A stretch of DNA of 12,446 bases from Dehalococcoidales bacterium (GTDB lineage Bacteria; Chloroflexota; Dehalococcoidia; Dehalococcoidales; ARS1013): the NCBI GenBank assembly GCA_030641585.1, contig DAOWHE010000078.1, positions 1 through 12,446 on the forward strand. The letters run 5' to 3'. A program made the translations under genes and the position numbers. Numbering within the stretch: position 1 is the stretch's first letter; each line of letters starts with the position of its first letter. Positions 1 through 6,931 of the stretch are shown piece by piece. The notes under the pieces were generated by a model. That model worked only from the letters and a program-made list of their open reading frames with translations. It searched no databases and was not told the origin of the DNA.

Positions 1-198
1 CCAAAGGGATTTGGGTTTGTTGAAATGCCATCAGTGTCTGAAGGTCAAGCTGCAATTACTGCTCTGAACGGGAAAACTTTAAAGGATCGAACGCTAAATG
101 TTAATGCGGCTCGACCTCGCTCTGATAACAGAGACGGCGGGTCGTATGGTGGCAGGAGAGACGGCGGGTTTGGCGGAGGAAGACGTAAAAGATACTAA
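1..198 (+). CDS. RRM-domain RNA-binding protein, C-terminal part (5' end outside window)
   Basis: Frame 1 is open from the window edge to a TAA at 196-198 and gives 65 residues. The first residues, PKGFGFVEM, are the RNP-1 core of an RNA recognition motif, and the following stretch (GQAAITALNGKTLKDRTLNVNAA in outline) matches the last helix and strand of the fold, where a conserved ALNG turn precedes the final strand. After the domain comes a short tail rich in Gly, Arg and Asp (RDGGSYGG, RRDGGFGGG) ending RRKRY. This layout, one RRM plus a glycine-rich tail, is the small bacterial RNA-binding protein type known from cyanobacteria, Chloroflexota and others, often linked to RNA chaperoning or cold response. 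The N-terminal half including RNP-2 is not visible. It converges with lgt; the 97-bp gap shows no convincing terminator. Confidence 0.88.
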   Translation, partial: PKGFGFVEMPSVSEGQAAITALNGKTLKDRTLNVNAARPRSDNRDGGSYGGRRDGGFGGGRRKRY

Positions 199-295
199 AT
201 CGCAGGGTGTCATCTACATCCTCAACAGGTACAACAATAAGCCAAGCTGTTCAATTGACAGACAGAGCAGAAACACTACTAGAAATTCTATCTTT

Positions 296-1066
296 TTAGC
301 CGAGCTTGGCTTCTGCCTTTACCCACCGCGTCCGGCGAATAAGCAAGGGGATAGTAACGGCTAATACTATTATGGCTATTACCTGAGCCTGGTGCAGTCC
401 AAAGAGAAACGGTGTCCCCTCTCGCAGAAAATCGGACCCAAGGCGCCATACAGCATACAGAGCAAGGTAAACAAGAAACACCGAGCCATCAGGCTTGAGC
501 CGTCCCCTTAATTTGAGTAAAACCCCGAAAACTATGAGATTATATATAATCTCATAAACTGTTACTGGATGAGTTGCTACTCCTGGAAGGCCATAGCTAT
601 CGGGGTGAGTATAGACTATACCCCACGGCAGAGAAGTGGCTATTCCATAGCAGCAACCGTTTATGGAGCAGCCCACCCTGCCTACAGCCTGAGCCAGTAT
701 TAACCCCGGGGCTACTATATCGGCTAAATAGCCATACTGTAGCTTGCTGAACCGGCTGTAAATCCAGATAGCCAGGGCACCACCTATAATACCACCGTAG
801 ATGCTTAACCCCTCACCACCGATTATCTGCCCCAGGTTCTGGCTATAGTAGTCCCACATATCAATAACATGCAGCAGTCTTGAGAAGATTACCCCGGCGG
901 GGACACCTATCAGCGCCACTGTAATAACAGTATCGGAAGAGAGCTTATGTTCCCTCCTCACCTCTCTTATCGTCCATAATATGGCTGCCAAAACACCCAG
1001 GGCAATCATGATGCCATACCATCTGATGTTTAAGAAGGCTACCGGGTCTATACCTATCTCTATCAT
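296..1066 (-). CDS. lgt: Prolipoprotein diacylglyceryl transferase (Lgt), variant signature
   Basis: A 256-residue polytopic membrane protein that would transfer diacylglycerol from a phospholipid to the lipobox cysteine of prolipoproteins, the first step of lipoprotein maturation at the cytoplasmic membrane. It has several hydrophobic segments, an N-terminal IRWYGIM motif (residues 14-20) typical of Lgt, the Lgt signature at about 129-141, HPVTVYE at 166-172, and a C-terminal WRLGSDFLRE arginine motif (207-216). The signature reads GRVGCSINGCCYG rather than the E. coli form GRLGNFINGELWG, and the position of the essential E. coli His103 is a tyrosine (Y90 in LSIYGGIIG). Such forms occur in other bacterial Lgt proteins, so it is probably functional. 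ATG start at 1066 with SD GGGAGGAAAG directly upstream. It lies 89 bp downstream of the DUF503 gene and is probably cotranscribed with it. Confidence 0.93.
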   Translation of the reverse strand: MIEIGIDPVAFLNIRWYGIMIALGVLAAILWTIREVRREHKLSSDTVITVALIGVPAGVIFSRLLHVIDMWDYYSQNLGQIIGGEGLSIYGGIIGGALAIWIYSRFSKLQYGYLADIVAPGLILAQAVGRVGCSINGCCYGIATSLPWGIVYTHPDSYGLPGVATHPVTVYEIIYNLIVFGVLLKLRGRLKPDGSVFLVYLALYAVWRLGSDFLREGTPFLFGLHQAQVIAIIVLAVTIPLLIRRTRWVKAEAKLG

Positions 1067-1155
1067 CTTTCCTCCCGAATATTAATAATATCTGTAGGTA
1101 TACTGTGCGCTAAGATGGGGAAGGAAGGCCGAGGTATCCCCCATATCTACCCTTA

Positions 1156-1470
1156 CTAAAAGGGCATAATCTCAATCTCATAGTCAAGCATCTCAACATC
1201 AAACCGACCGTTGGTAATGAAATTGACAACCTTTGACAGGACTTCATTGGTATAGCGCTTATCATTACTAAGGCAACAAACCCCCAGAGTAGCCAGTTGC
1301 CACAACTGATGGTCATCAACCTCGGCAACACAAACATTGAATTTGTTCCTCAGCTGGGTGGTAATGGATTTAAGTACCCGCCTCTTACCCTTGAGGGACA
1401 GATTTTCAGGTAGCCGAAGGCTAATCTTACATACACCAACATTCACAACAGCTATAGCCGCTAATAACAC
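1156..1470 (-). CDS. DUF503 family protein (YlxP-like)
   Basis: A small protein of 104 residues from a GTG at 1470. It matches DUF503 along its whole length: VGVCKISLRLPENLSLKGKR near the start, RNKFNVCVAEVDDHQLWQ in the middle (in outline), then CCLSNDKRYTNEVLSKVVNF and the closing LDYEIEI. YlxP of Bacillus lies in the nusA-infB-rbfA-truB region and is thought to have a ribosome-associated or RNA-related role; the biochemical function is not firmly known. A second GTG at 1446 would give a 96-residue protein starting NVGVCKI after the initiator, closer to the usual family start; neither GTG has a clear SD, so the start is uncertain. The gene ends with tandem stops TAG TAA. It has its own promoter at 1509-1537 and precedes lgt. 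Confidence 0.88.
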   Translation of the reverse strand: MLLAAIAVVNVGVCKISLRLPENLSLKGKRRVLKSITTQLRNKFNVCVAEVDDHQLWQLATLGVCCLSNDKRYTNEVLSKVVNFITNGRFDVEMLDYEIEIMPF

Positions 1471-1508
1471 AGAACCAAGCTACAGGTTACATCTTTACTA
1501 ATTTACTA

Positions 1509-1537
1509 ACTATAGTTTATTCAAATTATCAAGTCAA
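1509..1537 (-). promoter_or_regulatory. Sigma-70-type promoter for DUF503-lgt
   Basis: On the minus strand, -35 TTGACT (1532-1537) and -10 TATAGT (1509-1514) are separated by exactly 17 bp. Each hexamer differs from consensus at one position. Transcription would begin near 1502, leaving a leader of about 30 nt before the GTG at 1470. It diverges from the rpsO promoter located about 50 bp away. Confidence 0.68.
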
Positions 1538-1560
1538 GGCAACCACTTTGCCGGCTTTAT

Positions 1561-1590
1561 TTTACAGTTATAACCAACTTATGCTATAAT
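1561..1590 (+). promoter_or_regulatory. Sigma-70-type extended -10 promoter for rpsO-pnp-dap operon
   Basis: -35 TTTACA (1561-1566) and a perfect -10 TATAAT (1585-1590) are 18 bp apart, with TGC directly before the -10 forming an extended -10 element. The start would be near 1597, so the rpsO leader is only about 24 nt and includes the SD GAGGTG at 1611-1616. This leaves little room for a structured S15 autoregulatory leader upstream of the SD. Confidence 0.72.
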
Positions 1591-1620
1591 TTTTTAACTC
1601 AAGCGTTTAAGAGGTGAAAC

Positions 1621-1884
1621 TTGGACCAGCAGAAAAAGGCAGGGATAATCTCGCAATTTAAGCTAAGCGACGCGGATACCGGCTCAACCGAGGTTCAGGT
1701 AGCCTTGCTCACCGAAAGGATAAACCAGTTGACCGAGCACATGGCGGCTAATAAACATGATTTCCATTCCAAGCGGAGCCTCTTAAAGCTCGTTGGCCAA
1801 AGAAGACGGCTACTCCGTTACCTGAGCCAACAGGAGGTAAGCCGCTATAAAAAGCTGATTGAGAGACTCGGACTACGTAAATAA
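1621..1884 (+). CDS. rpsO: 30S ribosomal protein S15 (bS15/uS15)
   Basis: A protein of 87 residues, against about 88-89 in most bacteria. It is a primary 16S rRNA-binding protein of the small-subunit platform and contacts the central domain. Family hallmarks are present: DTGSTEVQVALLTERINQLT (residues 19-38), the HDFHSKRSLLKLVGQRRRLL stretch with the conserved His-Asp-x-His-Ser motif, and a basic C-terminus ending LGLRK. The start is TTG at 1621, which gives the normal family N-terminus (MDQQKKAGIISQF), with SD GAGGTG 4 nt upstream. It is first in the operon, with pnp 31 bp downstream, the classical rpsO-pnp arrangement. Confidence 0.97.
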   Translation: MDQQKKAGIISQFKLSDADTGSTEVQVALLTERINQLTEHMAANKHDFHSKRSLLKLVGQRRRLLRYLSQQEVSRYKKLIERLGLRK

Positions 1885-1915
1885 ATTCTTGGGCAGAGAT
1901 AGTGAGGAGAAGTGA

Positions 1916-4117
1916 TTGACAACATCCCATTCTTTTGAGACTACAGTAGGTGATAGAAAACTCGTTATTGAGACGGGCAAGCTTGCCAGACAGGCAAGCG
2001 GAGCGGTAACCGTTCGCTACGGGGATACAGTGGTGCTGGTTACTGTTTGCGTAGGCAAACAACCACGGGAAGGGGTGGATTTTCTACCGCTAACCGTTGA
2101 CTATGAAGAAAGAATGTATGCCGCCGGCAAGATTCCGGGTGGCTTTATCAGAAGAGAGGGGCGTCCCAGTGAAGGAGCGACCCTGGCCTGCCGGCTTACC
2201 GACCGCCCGCTGCGCCCACTCCTGCCCAAGGCGTGGCGCAATGATATTCAGCTTGTGGTTACCATTCTTTCCGTTGACCAGGAAAGTGACCCGGATGTTC
2301 TATCAATTATCGGCAGCTCGTCGGTCCTGGGATTATCAGAAATACCGTTTGATGGCCCGGTAAGTGCCGTCCATGTTGGCTATATTGATAACGAGTTAGT
2401 ACTAAATCCAACATTCGCCCAGCTTGAAGACAGCCGTCTTGACCTGGTGGTAGCCAGTACTAAACACGCCGTAGTAATGCTGGAAGCCGAAGCCCGCGAG
2501 GTCTCCGAGGAAATCGTTACCCAGGCAATCAAACTTGCTCATGAGGCCAACCAGGCTATTATCAGCCTCCAGGAACAGCTCCGTGAGGCTTTCGGCAAAC
2601 CCAAGGTGGCAACACCAGTTGTTGAGCTTGACCAATCGGCAGTATCAGCTGTCTCATCAGCTTTAAACGCCAGGCTTGCCCCGATACTGAACCAACCGGG
2701 GAAAGCACAACGCGAAGAGGCTCTCTCCGAGCTGAAGGCAGAACTTGTCGAGAACTTGAGTGAGTCTTTCACCGAAGCAGCTATTCTGACCGCTCTTGAT
2801 GACATGGTCAAAACTGAAGTAAGAAATAATATCCTAGTCAAGGGACAGCGTGTCAGCGGCCGTAGTTTAACAGAAATACGGCCCATCAGCTGTGAAGTAG
2901 GACTCTTGCCCCGCATCCATGGCTCGGCGCTGTTTGGCAGGGGTGAAACACAGGTATTGACACTTACTACTCTGGGCTCTTCCAGGGATGCGCAAAAAAT
3001 TGACGGATTGGGGTTAGAGGAGTCCAGACGCTTCATGCACCACTATAACTTCCCGCCCTTCTCCGTCGGTGAAGTGAAGCGTATCGGTACACCAAGCCGC
3101 CGTGAAATCGGGCACGGTGCCCTGGCAGCGCGAGCCCTGGCGCAGGTAATACCTCCTGAAGATGAATTCCCCTATACTATTCGCCTCGTCTCAGAAGTCC
3201 TGGGCTCCAACGGCAGCACCTCTATGGCCAGCACCTGTGCCTCAAGCCTTTCCCTGATGGATGCCGGAGTGCCGACAAAATCAGCAGTAGCCGGCATATC
3301 GCTGGGCCTGGTCACCGATGACAATAACAACTATGCCATTCTGACTGATATTGAGGGCTTTGAGGATAATTACGGGGATATGGACTACAAGGTAGCCGGT
3401 ACCAGCCAGGGCATAACTGCCATTCAGCTGGATACCAAACTCAAGGGCATAAGCCTTGAAATTCTGGAAAAGGCACTGTACCAGGGTCGCCAGGCTCGTT
3501 TGTCTATTCTGGAGATAATGCAGCAGACCATCGGTGCCAGCCGGCCTGAAGTCAGTCGCTATGCGCCCAGAATGCATAAAATAACAATTGACCCTGATAA
3601 AATCGGCGCCGTAATCGGCAGTGGTGGCAAAACAATCAGGGCAATCATTGAAGAAACCAAGACAACCATTGATATTTCCAATGATGGCACCGTGCTTATT
3701 GGCGCCGTTGATGCTGAAGCTGCCGACAAAGCCATCAAAATAATCGAAGACCTGACCAAAGATGTAGAAGTTGGCACTGTCTATACCGGCAAGGTAGTCC
3801 GACTGATGACCTTCGGTGCTTTTGTAGAGATTCTGCCCGGTAAAGATGGCCTAGTACACATCTCTGAACTGGCTGACTATCGGGTGGAGCGGGTTGAAGA
3901 TATAGTCAAGGTGGGTGATGAGGTTACGGTTAAGGTAATTGCCATTGACAGCCAGGGCAGAATAAATTTATCACGGCGGGCTTTATCTGAAAACCCCTCT
4001 CAACCATCTGGTGCCGGGGCAGGCGATTCATTATCCGCTGACTACCCATTCCGGAGCCAGCGCAACACACCTTCTCCACCGCGCTCTCGCCCCCCGATAA
4101 GCAAGCGACACCACTAG
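1916..4117 (+). CDS. pnp: Polyribonucleotide nucleotidyltransferase (PNPase)
   Basis: A 3'-to-5' phosphorolytic exoribonuclease of 733 residues, acting in mRNA decay as a cytoplasmic trimer. Domain order is complete: RNase PH domain 1 (about 10-140), the linking helical domain (about 240-310), RNase PH domain 2 (about 315-545) with the catalytic region DIEGFEDNYGDMDYKVAGTS (about 478-497), a KH domain with the GxxG loop GSGG at 568-571, and an S1 domain (about 619-690, FGAFVEILPGKDGLVHISEL). After LSRRAL there is a 40-odd-residue tail rich in Ser, Pro, Arg and Gly, probably disordered. The start is TTG at 1916 after SD GAGGAG (1904-1909); it yields the usual N-terminus with FETTVGDRKLVIETGKLARQ. 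It lies between rpsO and dapB, 20 bp before the latter. Confidence 0.97.
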   Translation: MTTSHSFETTVGDRKLVIETGKLARQASGAVTVRYGDTVVLVTVCVGKQPREGVDFLPLTVDYEERMYAAGKIPGGFIRREGRPSEGATLACRLTDRPLRPLLPKAWRNDIQLVVTILSVDQESDPDVLSIIGSSSVLGLSEIPFDGPVSAVHVGYIDNELVLNPTFAQLEDSRLDLVVASTKHAVVMLEAEAREVSEEIVTQAIKLAHEANQAIISLQEQLREAFGKPKVATPVVELDQSAVSAVSSALNARLAPILNQPGKAQREEALSELKAELVENLSESFTEAAILTALDDMVKTEVRNNILVKGQRVSGRSLTEIRPISCEVGLLPRIHGSALFGRGETQVLTLTTLGSSRDAQKIDGLGLEESRRFMHHYNFPPFSVGEVKRIGTPSRREIGHGALAARALAQVIPPEDEFPYTIRLVSEVLGSNGSTSMASTCASSLSLMDAGVPTKSAVAGISLGLVTDDNNNYAILTDIEGFEDNYGDMDYKVAGTSQGITAIQLDTKLKGISLEILEKALYQGRQARLSILEIMQQTIGASRPEVSRYAPRMHKITIDPDKIGAVIGSGGKTIRAIIEETKTTIDISNDGTVLIGAVDAEAADKAIKIIEDLTKDVEVGTVYTGKVVRLMTFGAFVEILPGKDGLVHISELADYRVERVEDIVKVGDEVTVKVIAIDSQGRINLSRRALSENPSQPSGAGAGDSLSADYPFRSQRNTPSPPRSRPPISKRHH

Positions 4118-4137
4118 GACAGAAGCAGGCAAAAACC

Positions 4138-4935
4138 ATGAAGCCAATAAGGGTGGTAGTTCACGGTGCACAGGGCAAAATGGGGCAGGAGGTGGTTAGA
4201 GCAATATGGCGTGAACCAGGAATGGAACTGGTAGGCGCTGTAGAGCTTAATCCTGACAGTGATTGCCTATTACTTCCCGATAGCACATCAGGCAGCATCC
4301 CCCTATCTTCAGACCTGGAGGATATTCTTGCGCGCTGCCGACCTGATGTGCTGATAGACTTTACCATAGCCAAGGCCGCCATGCCGGCAGCGCGCACCGC
4401 CGCCTGCCAGAGAGTTAATCTGGTTATCGGAACTACCGGCTTAACCACCGAAGACCTTGATGAAATAGATCACCTGGCAACGGCCAATAAGGTTGGTGCG
4501 GTGGTAGCGCCCAACTTTGCCCTCGGGGCAATTCTCCTAATACACCTGGCCAAGATTTGTGCTAAGTATTTTGACTATGCCGAAATTATAGAGCTGCATC
4601 ATCACCTGAAAGCCGATGCTCCTTCGGGAACTGCCATTGCTACAGCCAAAGCCATGGCAGCAGCCAAAGGCAAACCGTTCAGCCAGCCGACACAACCCCA
4701 AAAAACTCCATCCAGCCAGGGACAGCAAGTAGAAGGTATCACCGTGCACAGTGTGCGCCTGCCCGGTATCGTAGCCCGCCAGGAGGTGCTCCTCGGCGGA
4801 CCAGGACAAACTTTAAGCCTGAAACATGATGCTATCAGCAGAGAATGCTATATGCCAGGTGTTATACTAGCCACCAGAGAGGTGATGAAACTTAAAGGAC
4901 TGGTCTACGGCTTGGATTCTCTACTCGGTTTATAG
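4138..4935 (+). CDS. dapB: 4-hydroxy-tetrahydrodipicolinate reductase (DapB)
   Basis: 265 residues, the usual size for DapB, which reduces hydroxy-tetrahydrodipicolinate to tetrahydrodipicolinate with NAD(P)H in the lysine/diaminopimelate pathway. The N-terminal Rossmann motif is VVVHGAQGKMG (residues 6-16). GTTG near residue 98-101 and APNFALG near 123-130 are the conserved nucleotide and active-site loops. The family signature ELHHHLKADAPSGTA is at 152-166; H154 and K158 align with the E. coli catalytic pair H159 and K163. A C-terminal PGHT/PGQTLSLKHDAISR-like stretch (LGGPGQTLSLKHDA) is also typical. The ATG at 4138 is preceded by only a weak SD (AAGCAGG), so expression may depend on translation arriving from pnp 20 bp upstream. 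asd begins 9 bp after its stop. Confidence 0.96.
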   Translation: MKPIRVVVHGAQGKMGQEVVRAIWREPGMELVGAVELNPDSDCLLLPDSTSGSIPLSSDLEDILARCRPDVLIDFTIAKAAMPAARTAACQRVNLVIGTTGLTTEDLDEIDHLATANKVGAVVAPNFALGAILLIHLAKICAKYFDYAEIIELHHHLKADAPSGTAIATAKAMAAAKGKPFSQPTQPQKTPSSQGQQVEGITVHSVRLPGIVARQEVLLGGPGQTLSLKHDAISRECYMPGVILATREVMKLKGLVYGLDSLLGL

Positions 4936-4944
4936 GAGGTAATA

Positions 4945-5970
4945 ATGGGTGGCTACAGGCTGGCCGTAGTTGGTGCCACTGGCCTGGTGGGGCAGGAGTT
5001 TATTAAGGTCCTGGAGCAGCGCAACTTCCCCATAAAATCAATTCGGCTTTTAGCTTCAAACCGCTCGGCAGGTAAGAAGTTATTTATCTCTCATCGGGAG
5101 ATTGAAGTTGAGGAGACCGTTCCTGAGTCATTCCAAGATATAGATATTGCCCTTTTCTCGGCCGGCACCGATATTAGCCGCTATTTCTCACCTATAGCCG
5201 CTCGCTCAGGAGCTGTAGTCGTTGATAACAGCTCGGCATTCAGAATGGCCCCCCATGTTCCCCTGGTGGTACCGGAGATCAACCCGGAAGATATAAGACA
5301 ACATAAGGGGATTATAGCTAACCCCAATTGTTCTAGTATCCAGATGGTGGTGGCGCTATACCCATTGCACAAGGTCAACCCCATTAAACGCATTATTGTT
5401 ACCTCTTTCCAGGCAGTGTCAGGTACCGGTTCTGCGGCAGTAGAGGAGCTAACAACACAGTCCAAGCAGCTGCTGGATGGGCAGGACGTTGCCCCTCATG
5501 TTTACCCACACCAGATAGCCTTTAATGTGCTGCCAGAAATAGATGTTTTTCTAGATAATGACTATAATAAAGAAGAGTGGAAGATGGTAGAAGAAACCAG
5601 AAAGATAATGCATGCCAAAGATATATCCATTTCGGCAACCTGTGTCCGGGTGCCGGTATTTATCGGACATAGCGAGTCCATCAATATAGAATTCTCCCAG
5701 CCTATGTCTCCTGACGAGGCACGACGTATTCTGACCCAAGCACCAGGGGTTAAGCTACTGGATGACCCAGCTATCAGTCTCTACCCACAGCCATGGTCAG
5801 CAGCCGGCACCGATGAGGTTTTTGTTGGCCGCATTCGCCGGGACACATCTCATCCCAATGGTCTAGTTATATGGGTCGTGGCTGACAATTTACGAAAAGG
5901 AGCCGCCCTAAATACCGTCCAGATTGCTGAGGAAATGATTAAGAGAGGCTGGCTTCATCCTGGAGGTTAG
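4945..5970 (+). CDS. asd: Aspartate-semialdehyde dehydrogenase
   Basis: 341 residues, the normal length. It reduces aspartyl-4-phosphate to aspartate semialdehyde with NADPH, the branch point for lysine, threonine and methionine. It begins with the NADP-binding motif VVGATGLVGQEF. The active-site NPNCSS has the nucleophilic C129, followed by SFQAVSGTGSAAVEEL, a substrate-binding and flexible region. RVPVFIGHSES carries H242, the expected general base. HVYPHQIAFNVLPEID is the conserved stretch of the bacterial enzyme of this size class. The ATG at 4945 has a strong SD (AGGAGG) overlapping the dapB stop codon, so translation of the two genes is probably coupled. Its product is the substrate of DapA, encoded 3 bp downstream. 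Confidence 0.97.
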   Translation: MGGYRLAVVGATGLVGQEFIKVLEQRNFPIKSIRLLASNRSAGKKLFISHREIEVEETVPESFQDIDIALFSAGTDISRYFSPIAARSGAVVVDNSSAFRMAPHVPLVVPEINPEDIRQHKGIIANPNCSSIQMVVALYPLHKVNPIKRIIVTSFQAVSGTGSAAVEELTTQSKQLLDGQDVAPHVYPHQIAFNVLPEIDVFLDNDYNKEEWKMVEETRKIMHAKDISISATCVRVPVFIGHSESINIEFSQPMSPDEARRILTQAPGVKLLDDPAISLYPQPWSAAGTDEVFVGRIRRDTSHPNGLVIWVVADNLRKGAALNTVQIAEEMIKRGWLHPGG

Positions 5971-5973
5971 GCA

Positions 5974-6864
5974 ATGAAAAATCTAGGACGACTGATAACG
6001 GCAATGGTAACACCATTTAGTGAAGATGGTACTGTTAGCCATGAACAGGCCAAGCAGTTGGCCTTAGCCCTGCTCGACTCTGGCAGTGACGGCCTGGTGG
6101 TGGTGGGTACTACCGGAGAATCCCCCACCCTCCTTCGTGAGGAGGAGCTCAAGCTGTTTGCAGAGGTTAAATCGGCCGTTGGCAAGCGAGGGTCGGTAAT
6201 AGCCGGCACCGGTAGTAACAGCACTACCGAAGCACTAGAGGCGACCAGGGCGGCGGAACAGGTTGGGGTTGATGCCTGCCTGTTAGTCGTCCCTTACTAT
6301 AATAAGCCGACTCAAGAAGGCTTATACCAGCACTTTAAGACCATTGCCAATGGCACTAGCCTGCCCTGTATTCTCTATAATGTGCCGTCACGTACTGTTA
6401 CCAGCCTGTCGGCCGAGACAGTTATCAGGCTAAGTCAGATAGACAATATTATCGGGGTAAAGGAAGCCAGCGGAGATTTAAGCCAGATTGCCCGGGTTAT
6501 CAGTGGCACCAAGGATGATTTCATCGTCTGGAGTGGCAATGATAGTGATACCCTGCCCATACTGGCCCTGGGCGGCTACGGGGTCATCAGTGTTGCCTCA
6601 CACCTGGTTGGCAAGCAGATAAGGGAAATGATTGATAGCTTTACAAGTGGCAAAACGGCTGAAGCTGCCGAGATACACCGCCACCTCATGCCACTGTTTG
6701 ATGCCCTGTTTGTTATCTCCAACCCGGTCCCTCTAAAATATGCCTTAAACTATCTTGGCTTCAAGGTGGGAAGTCCGCGTCCTCCACTCTATGAGCCTGA
6801 TGAAAAAATAGCCGCCCGAATCAGGGACAGCTTAAAAAACTACAAGATTGATTTGCCGATATAA
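5974..6864 (+). CDS. dapA: 4-hydroxy-tetrahydrodipicolinate synthase (DapA)
   Basis: 296 residues, a typical class I TIM-barrel aldolase. It condenses pyruvate with aspartate semialdehyde, the committed step toward lysine and diaminopimelate. Catalytic residues are all visible and align with E. coli numbering: T46 and T47 in GTTGES (T44/T45), Y135 in YNVPSRT (Y133) and the Schiff-base lysine K163 in GVKEASGD (K161). R140 in the same YNVPSRT motif matches the arginine that binds the substrate carboxylate. The ATG at 5974 lies 3 bp after the asd stop, and its SD GGAGG falls in the last asd codons, suggesting coupled translation. It is the last gene of the rpsO-pnp-dapB-asd-dapA run. The 67-bp gap to the convergent purA holds no clear intrinsic terminator. 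Confidence 0.97.
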   Translation: MKNLGRLITAMVTPFSEDGTVSHEQAKQLALALLDSGSDGLVVVGTTGESPTLLREEELKLFAEVKSAVGKRGSVIAGTGSNSTTEALEATRAAEQVGVDACLLVVPYYNKPTQEGLYQHFKTIANGTSLPCILYNVPSRTVTSLSAETVIRLSQIDNIIGVKEASGDLSQIARVISGTKDDFIVWSGNDSDTLPILALGGYGVISVASHLVGKQIREMIDSFTSGKTAEAAEIHRHLMPLFDALFVISNPVPLKYALNYLGFKVGSPRPPLYEPDEKIAARIRDSLKNYKIDLPI

Positions 6865-6931
6865 GAGGGCGACTTCTTGATGATTAGCTAACCAGAGTAA
6901 CAGGCTAAAGGCAAGGGTGACACTCCACGGC

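Noticed and set aside
239..312. Perfect 10-bp inverted repeat AAGCCAAGCT (239-248) and AGCTTGGCTT (303-312) flanking the convergent gap between the RRM gene and lgt, with a T5 run at 293-297
   Set aside because: The arms are 54 nt apart, the right arm is lgt coding sequence, and the T run lies inside the loop rather than after the stem, so it does not fit an intrinsic terminator.
98..364. Plus-strand 88-codon frame overlapping the end of the RRM gene and of lgt
   Set aside because: It is out of frame with the RRM protein, low in plausibility as a protein, and overlaps two supported genes.
1077..1091. AT-rich near-palindrome (ATATTAATAATAT) just upstream of lgt
   Set aside because: Could be a -10-like element or operator, but no matching -35 is present and the composition makes such symmetry likely by chance.
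1110..1337. 75-codon minus-strand frame overlapping the DUF503 gene
   Set aside because: Shadow frame of DUF503; no family features and no SD.
6865..6931. Search for a bidirectional terminator between convergent dapA and purA
   Set aside because: No GC-rich hairpin with a T run on either strand was found; termination may be Rho-dependent or overlap the genes.
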